From Pogonophryne albipinna (taxonomy: Eukaryota; Chordata; Actinopteri; Perciformes; Artedidraconidae), in contig JAPTMU010000094.1 of NCBI GenBank assembly GCA_028583405.1, positions 463,654-527,653 on the forward strand: DNA of 64,000 bases, given 5' to 3'. Both the position numbers and the translations under genes were made by a program. Below are positions 59,748 to 64,000 of this stretch, piece after piece. The notes below the pieces were generated by a model, which ran no database searches, was not told the origin of the DNA, and worked only from the letters and a program-made list of their open reading frames with translations. Position 1 is the first letter of the stretch; every line of letters starts with the position of its first letter.

Positions 59748-60260
59748 AATGACATTGCTTTTCTGTGTAACGGGGTCTGATCCTGGTACTATCTACTAGT
59801 GGAGGACCTCTGTCCTTTCCAGCTGGAAATATGATTGATTCTGTTAAATGCTATAACTCTTTATTAAATAACACAACTTTGGTTTAACCTTGTATATTTG
59901 TTATTTTCTTACCAGAAGGTGATTAAGTGTGGAATTTCCACCACAATCTTATTTCAGTTTTATGGGTTGGGTTGAAACTCCAGATAACCAAATGTGTTTA
60001 AAAATAAGATTACAATAAAAACGAAATACTGTTTGCATCCTACCAGAAGTGCAAAAAAAACAAACATTAAAGTGCAGTGTAAAGCATAGTAAAATATAAG
60101 TATATGACAGATACAAACTGAAGTATTTACAGTATGAACACAGTACATGTGTGTATAAACAAATATAGAAATTCAACACTATAGAGCAGGTACAACTACA
60201 GTACTATAGACAGTATAATTTTGACATTATAGACAGAATAAATATGAATACAGTATAGAC
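59748..60260. other. No gene recognised
   Basis: AT-rich sequence with scattered GTATAGAC-like repeats near the next insertion. Confidence 0.5.
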
Positions 60261-61841
60261 CAGGGCTCTCCAACACGTCGATCGCGAGCTACCGGTAGCT
60301 CGCGGGCAGCTTTTCAGTAGCTCGCCGCTCGATTATCGATTATAGCGTAGTCAGGTTGCTTCTTGATTTTTCGGCCGCGGCTGGACAATAGCGTTTTTTT
60401 ATTTCATAATTTTTTCTGTCACACGAATATCAAATTGGTCGGTGACGCAGTGATCAAGGAACAGACGTGACAGCGGCACAGCGACACCACACACGGAGCA
60501 GTCTGCTTTCTCCAGCAGCACCAGTCCAGAACCAACAGCAGAATGACCCGCTCTGAATCAGGCCCTGTCGCTGCGGCTCAGAGACACACAGGGAGGGATT
60601 TGTGTTTTTTGAAAAACACTCGTTATCGTCATGTCAGGTTTTTGGTGGATTTAATCAAGTCTTGGATTGCAGAGTATGAATGTCTTCTTGCTATTTTCAG
60701 TTGATAAATACTTGTGTGAAGTTTGTGAAGGCAGGAGGAAAGCTTCCGCGATCACCGTCTCCTCTGTTCCTCCAAACCCCGCCCCCTCCTGAAAATAATG
60801 AGTGACAGGCTGACAGTGACCCGATAGAAACTTTATTAATCACTGATTGAGATATGATGAAGCTAACTTAGTCTCATACATTCATGGGATTAATGTAACA
60901 GTAAGACAGAGAATGTGAGTGTGCACCCACATGCACTATTTTTGTTTTTATAATGCTGTTGTCTGTTGTGTTCAGACTCAAGTCATGTGTGTGATGCCAC
61001 ATTCAGGACATTCAGTATCCTTTTTTTAACAGCAGACCGTTGCTAGAAGCTGCAGCTAGACTGCAGAAGTATTAGTTTTTTGTTTTTGAGGATGGAACAA
61101 TTTCACACACAGATATAGGGAGGCTAGACCTATACAGTTGATTTATTATGGTTTATAATTTCATGTCAAGACGAAGAAGAAGATGAAAAAGATGGCTGAA
61201 CTGTTCAGTGTCAATCCTGTGGAGATGGAGATGGAGGCTATAAAGTCTCAGCAAAACTCACAACATTTCTGGAGCCTTGTAGACCCAGAAAACTATAAGA
61301 ACATTCACCAAGCAGCACTGAACATGTCTGCTTTATTTGGTTCTGTTCTACAGACCTTTGTGAAGCAGCTTTTTCTGACATGAATGAAATCTGAATACAG
61401 AACAAGACTGACTGATGAACATGTAAATGACTCTATTAGAGTGAACCTAAGTGAGTACACTCCAGCAGACCCCTCTATGGTGGACTCCATGCAGTGCCAT
61501 TCATCTCACTGACTGTAAAAAAGAGTGAATGCACTTATTTGACCATAAGTGCATGATGCTTGTAAGGTGGTGATTAAGGACATTTATGTGAATGTTCAGT
61601 GATGTACTCACTATGTGGGCCATAATAATATGTGAGACATTTTCGTTTTCTTGGACCTTGATGTGAAGTTAAGATTTGTGATAAGCTTTAGGTATTGCAA
61701 TTTCGTACGTGTACAAAAGTATAGCTTAATTCAACTGATGAGGGCTATGTGAATAAATGTAAGCGATGTGATGGAAGTAGCTCTTAGCCACTTTCATTTT
61801 TTCAAAGTAGCTCTCAGATGAAGAAAGGTTGGAGACCCCTG
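60261..61841 (+). mobile_element. hAT element with transposase remnant, 1581 bp
   Basis: The ends are CAGGGCTCTCCAACACG and the near complement of CAGGGGTCTCCAACC. The 8-bp duplication GTATAGAC is exact (60253-60260, 61842-61849). It keeps only the last part of a transposase gene (61183-61503), so it is an internally deleted copy. Confidence 0.95.
61183..61503 (+). pseudogene. hAT transposase C-terminus (hATC region)
   Basis: Translation across two frames gives HFWSLVDPENYKNIHQAALN, then CEAAFSDMN, then KSEYRTRLTDEHVNDSIRVN. This order is the hATC dimerisation domain, with the CE.AFS box carrying the third catalytic residue. The frame breaks at about 61380, where roughly two codons are missing, and the N-terminal catalytic half is absent. 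Family assignment beyond hAT is not attempted. Confidence 0.8.
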
Positions 61842-61849
61842 GTATAGAC

Positions 61850-62678
61850 AGATATTGACACTATCGGCAAGTGTTTCCACTGCATATGATTTGTTGGCAA
61901 AATATCTGTAAGAGGCAAAAAAGTCCAAACAGCCACTGCCTAAAGATTCTACATTTAGGTAAGCATTTTCCTGCAGCTAGGGAATGTTTCACCATCTGGT
62001 CCACAATCCTTCTTGCTGTACTGTACGTTCTTATCCCAATGTTAGGGTGGGGGTGTGATTGGCACATTAAGCATACTGAGGAGTGGACGTTCCCGGCACA
62101 AGATGAAGCAGAGGGGCTAAGAGTGCAATGATTATTGTTGCATTACAGTGGTTCTCATTGTAAGTGTAATTCTGTGGCTGATTGGTCTGAGAGTATTTCC
62201 AGTGTAAGAGAACTCGGTAAAGGTTCAGGATGTGTCACATCTAATGTTACTGCACAAATTGTTCCGGACTGGAGAGCTTTAACTTCAGCTTCCTGGTCTA
62301 CTACTTGACCTGAGTCATGAAAAGAATATTATTATTAAGTAATACCTGTTATCATGAACTTGAAAATGAATCACTTGCATTTTCTCACTTAATAAGTATA
62401 GTATATTGTATGCTAGAATGAGAAATTATTACGTTTCAGCTTTATTGTCATTATACAACACCAGATTGACCAATGAAATGCAATTGTAGCCCCTTCCACG
62501 CATCTCAGACACGCAAAAGGCCATATTATATTACACTATTAAGTATCTAAGAGTAGCAGTTTGGAAAGAAATACAATGAAAATTACGTTAAGATTAAGAT
62601 CAATGTAGTCGAGAAAACACTTTTTTTTTAAGAATGGGAGTAATCAGCTTCTTTTGAAAATATAATGATAGCTTTAAC
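61850..62678. other. LINE-tail fragments, no gene
   Basis: A LINE 3'-type block (cagctttattgtcattatac, about 62438) is related to sequence near 51640-51660 (caatgaaatgcagttgtag...cccctcca). No convincing coding frame. Confidence 0.45.
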
Positions 62679-62866
62679 TGTCCGTTTCCTGTGCATGTCA
62701 TTATCTTTCCCGTTTGCTTGTGTGATTGTCCGCCTGTCTGATCATTTCACCTGCTTTCACCTGCCTTCTCTCTTGCCTGCCCTCTCAAACTTTGTCTTGT
62801 ATATGTGATTAGTTCTGCTTGTATTTAAGTCCTCATTTTCTCATGGTCTTGACTCTTTACAGATCC
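62679..62866 (+). repeat. LTR-like fragment
   Basis: T/C-rich sequence with GATTAGTTCTGCTTGTATTT followed by AAGTCCTC, matching the promoter-like part of solo LTR 1 (tgattagtcttgtgtgtatttaag). Its far end is not found; the SINE inserted beside it. Confidence 0.5.
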
Positions 62867-63199
62867 GGCAGTGGCTCAGTCAGTAGGGGATTGGACTGTG
62901 AGCCGTAGGGTTGCTGGTTCAAGTCCCGGACCAGACCTAAAAATGGAGTGTGGACTGCTACTTGTAGAGGTCCCAGTTCACCTCCTGCCCTGCCATGGTG
63001 CCTTGAGCAAGGCACCGGACAAGGCACCTTGCCCCCTCACTCCCATTGCTCCCCGGGCGCTGTACAATAGCTGCCCACTGCTCCTTGTACTAGACTCCTG
63101 CTACTAGGATGGGTTAAAAGCAGAGAACACATTTCACTGTGTGTGCTCTGCATGTGTGACCATTAAAGAGGGTTTCATCCCTCCCAATGTTATTATTAT
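62867..63199 (+). mobile_element. tRNA-derived SINE, V-SINE-like, 333 bp
   Basis: The head contains an A box (GTGGCTCAGTCAGTAGG) and a B box (GGTTCAAGTCC), the internal RNA polymerase III promoter. The centre holds TTGAGCAAGGCACC and CTCCCCGGGCGCTG. The tail contains ACATTTCACTGTGTGTGCTC and ATTAAAG. The target duplication AGATCC is exact (62861-62866, 63200-63205). It is not a functional tRNA gene, since no cloverleaf acceptor follows the B box. Confidence 0.85.
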
Positions 63200-63411
63200 A
63201 GATCCTTGCACGTTGTTACTTCCCAAATGACTTGTTGGTTTTGCTTTGTCTCGCCTGTTCTGGATTCCTGATATAAAGGTATATCGTTCTGGTCCAATAA
63301 GTGTTCAATTTCTGCGACAATGCGGGTATGTTTGATTTTCTCACCTTCCTGTTTGTCAATGTATTCACACTCAGCAGGAACATCAGGGTTCAGAAACATC
63401 ATAAGCTAAAA
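63199..63411 (-). other. Candidate coding exon, unknown gene
   Basis: On the minus strand a TTCAGTTTTAG acceptor (about 63412-63422) precedes an open stretch of about 70 codons. It begins LMMFLNPDVPAECEYIDKQE and ends VIWEVTTCKDL at a stop. Codon use and composition look like real protein. The last codons lie in the SINE's target duplication. Removing the SINE would join GATCT to GTAAAG, either the same stop (GAT CTG TAA) or a donor site. So this is either a terminal exon or an exon whose donor the SINE displaced. I do not recognise the family. Confidence 0.4.
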
Positions 63412-64000
63412 CTGAACCCCTCAGTAATCCATCATTATTGATCTGACTAAGACAGCCTTGTGCTTTCATATGAACACAGGGCAGAGGAGTCTAGTTGGTC
63501 ATGATGTGTCTCATCTTTCACTTCTTAATCTTTCTCTGTATGCTTGCTATGGTTTTGCCTATATTTATTATGCAGTTCTTTTGATAACAGCAAGTCTTCC
63601 TAATGGGGTGGGGGGACATTTCCATATCCCTCCCAGTAATAAACAGACTTCCAATTCACTAATGGTCTTGTCTTAAATCTGCAGAAATAGTGTACATTTG
63701 GACCACAAAATCTAAAGGCTCCATTTGCGATCCCCTGCTGTTAAAGCCCTGCGGAGCTGACACAATCTTTCATTTCCACTAATGAAAAATAAAAGGATGG
63801 AGGTGCTGGATGTGTTTTAAATTCCAGCAGGATGGGATATAACTTTATGAATAGATGAACAGATTTATAAAGTTAAAAAGTTGTCTTTTGTAAATGACCA
63901 CTTAGAAAATACTTAATTTAATCCATCACTGAGTAATTTTTATGTCAAAACACAATGTTAAAGGGATGACTATAATTACGTAATAAAGATTCCAACGAAA
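63412..64000. other. No further feature recognised
   Basis: Unique sequence upstream, in minus sense, of the candidate exon. No second exon could be identified before the window edge. Confidence 0.45.

Noticed and set aside
62867..62940. tRNA gene
   Set aside because: A and B boxes are present, but the sequence continues into a SINE body and has a target duplication; no acceptor stem pairing was found.

Overview
This window is a repeat-dominated stretch of a ray-finned fish genome, most likely a percomorph teleost. The evidence is the element mix: L2-type LINEs with (CCTTG)n 3' ends, a DIRS tyrosine-recombinase retroelement, a tRNA-derived V-SINE-like SINE, many hAT elements with exact 8-bp target duplications, TTAA-flanked MITEs and very long (CA)n arrays. 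I recognise no conserved named host gene. The only long intact reading frame that is not a transposon or a satellite is an intronless 513-codon coiled-coil protein gene at 8211-9752 on the minus strand. A possible host exon lies near the right edge (63199-63411, minus), and a much weaker one at 5407-5466.

Layout. 1-6 kb: a TTAA MITE with a perfect 36-bp palindrome, a second MITE, and a LINE remnant split by another TTAA MITE. 6.0-10.9 kb: two directly repeated hAT MITEs whose outer flanks share an exact 8-bp target duplication; together they enclose the coiled-coil gene. 11-20 kb: further hAT and LINE remnants, a TTAA MITE split by a hAT element, and two CA arrays flanking a recently copied 311-bp repeat. 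20.1-22.0 kb: two adjoining solo LTRs, the first split by a Harbinger-like element. 25.6-28.3 kb: a third solo LTR split by a DIRS element that keeps its inverted terminal repeats and internal complementary region but has lost its reverse transcriptase. 28.8-34.2 kb: nested hAT elements, one hAT made largely of a 19-bp minisatellite. 35.5-38.2 and 48.2-49.9 kb: two elements of a long-inverted-repeat (foldback) family. 39.8-45.8 kb: Harbinger-like ends, a hAT, and a hAT with a decayed two-exon transposase gene. 53.1-57.9 kb: a 30-bp minisatellite interrupted by a 5'-truncated L2 LINE with an open reverse transcriptase frame and by a TIR-bounded unit with promoter-like sequence. 59-64 kb: a Harbinger-like MITE, a hAT with a transposase remnant, and the SINE beside the possible exon.

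The genes do not form a pathway. The coherent story is insertion history: target duplications of 3, 4, 5 or 8 bp allow at least six nesting events to be ordered. The strongest candidate for something undescribed is the composite hAT unit at 6033-10916, in which only the outer flanks match, so the whole 4.9-kb block with its gene appears to have been inserted or assembled as one unit. Boundaries are read by eye. Those with matching duplications are good to the base; remnant boundaries are good to about 10-30 bp.
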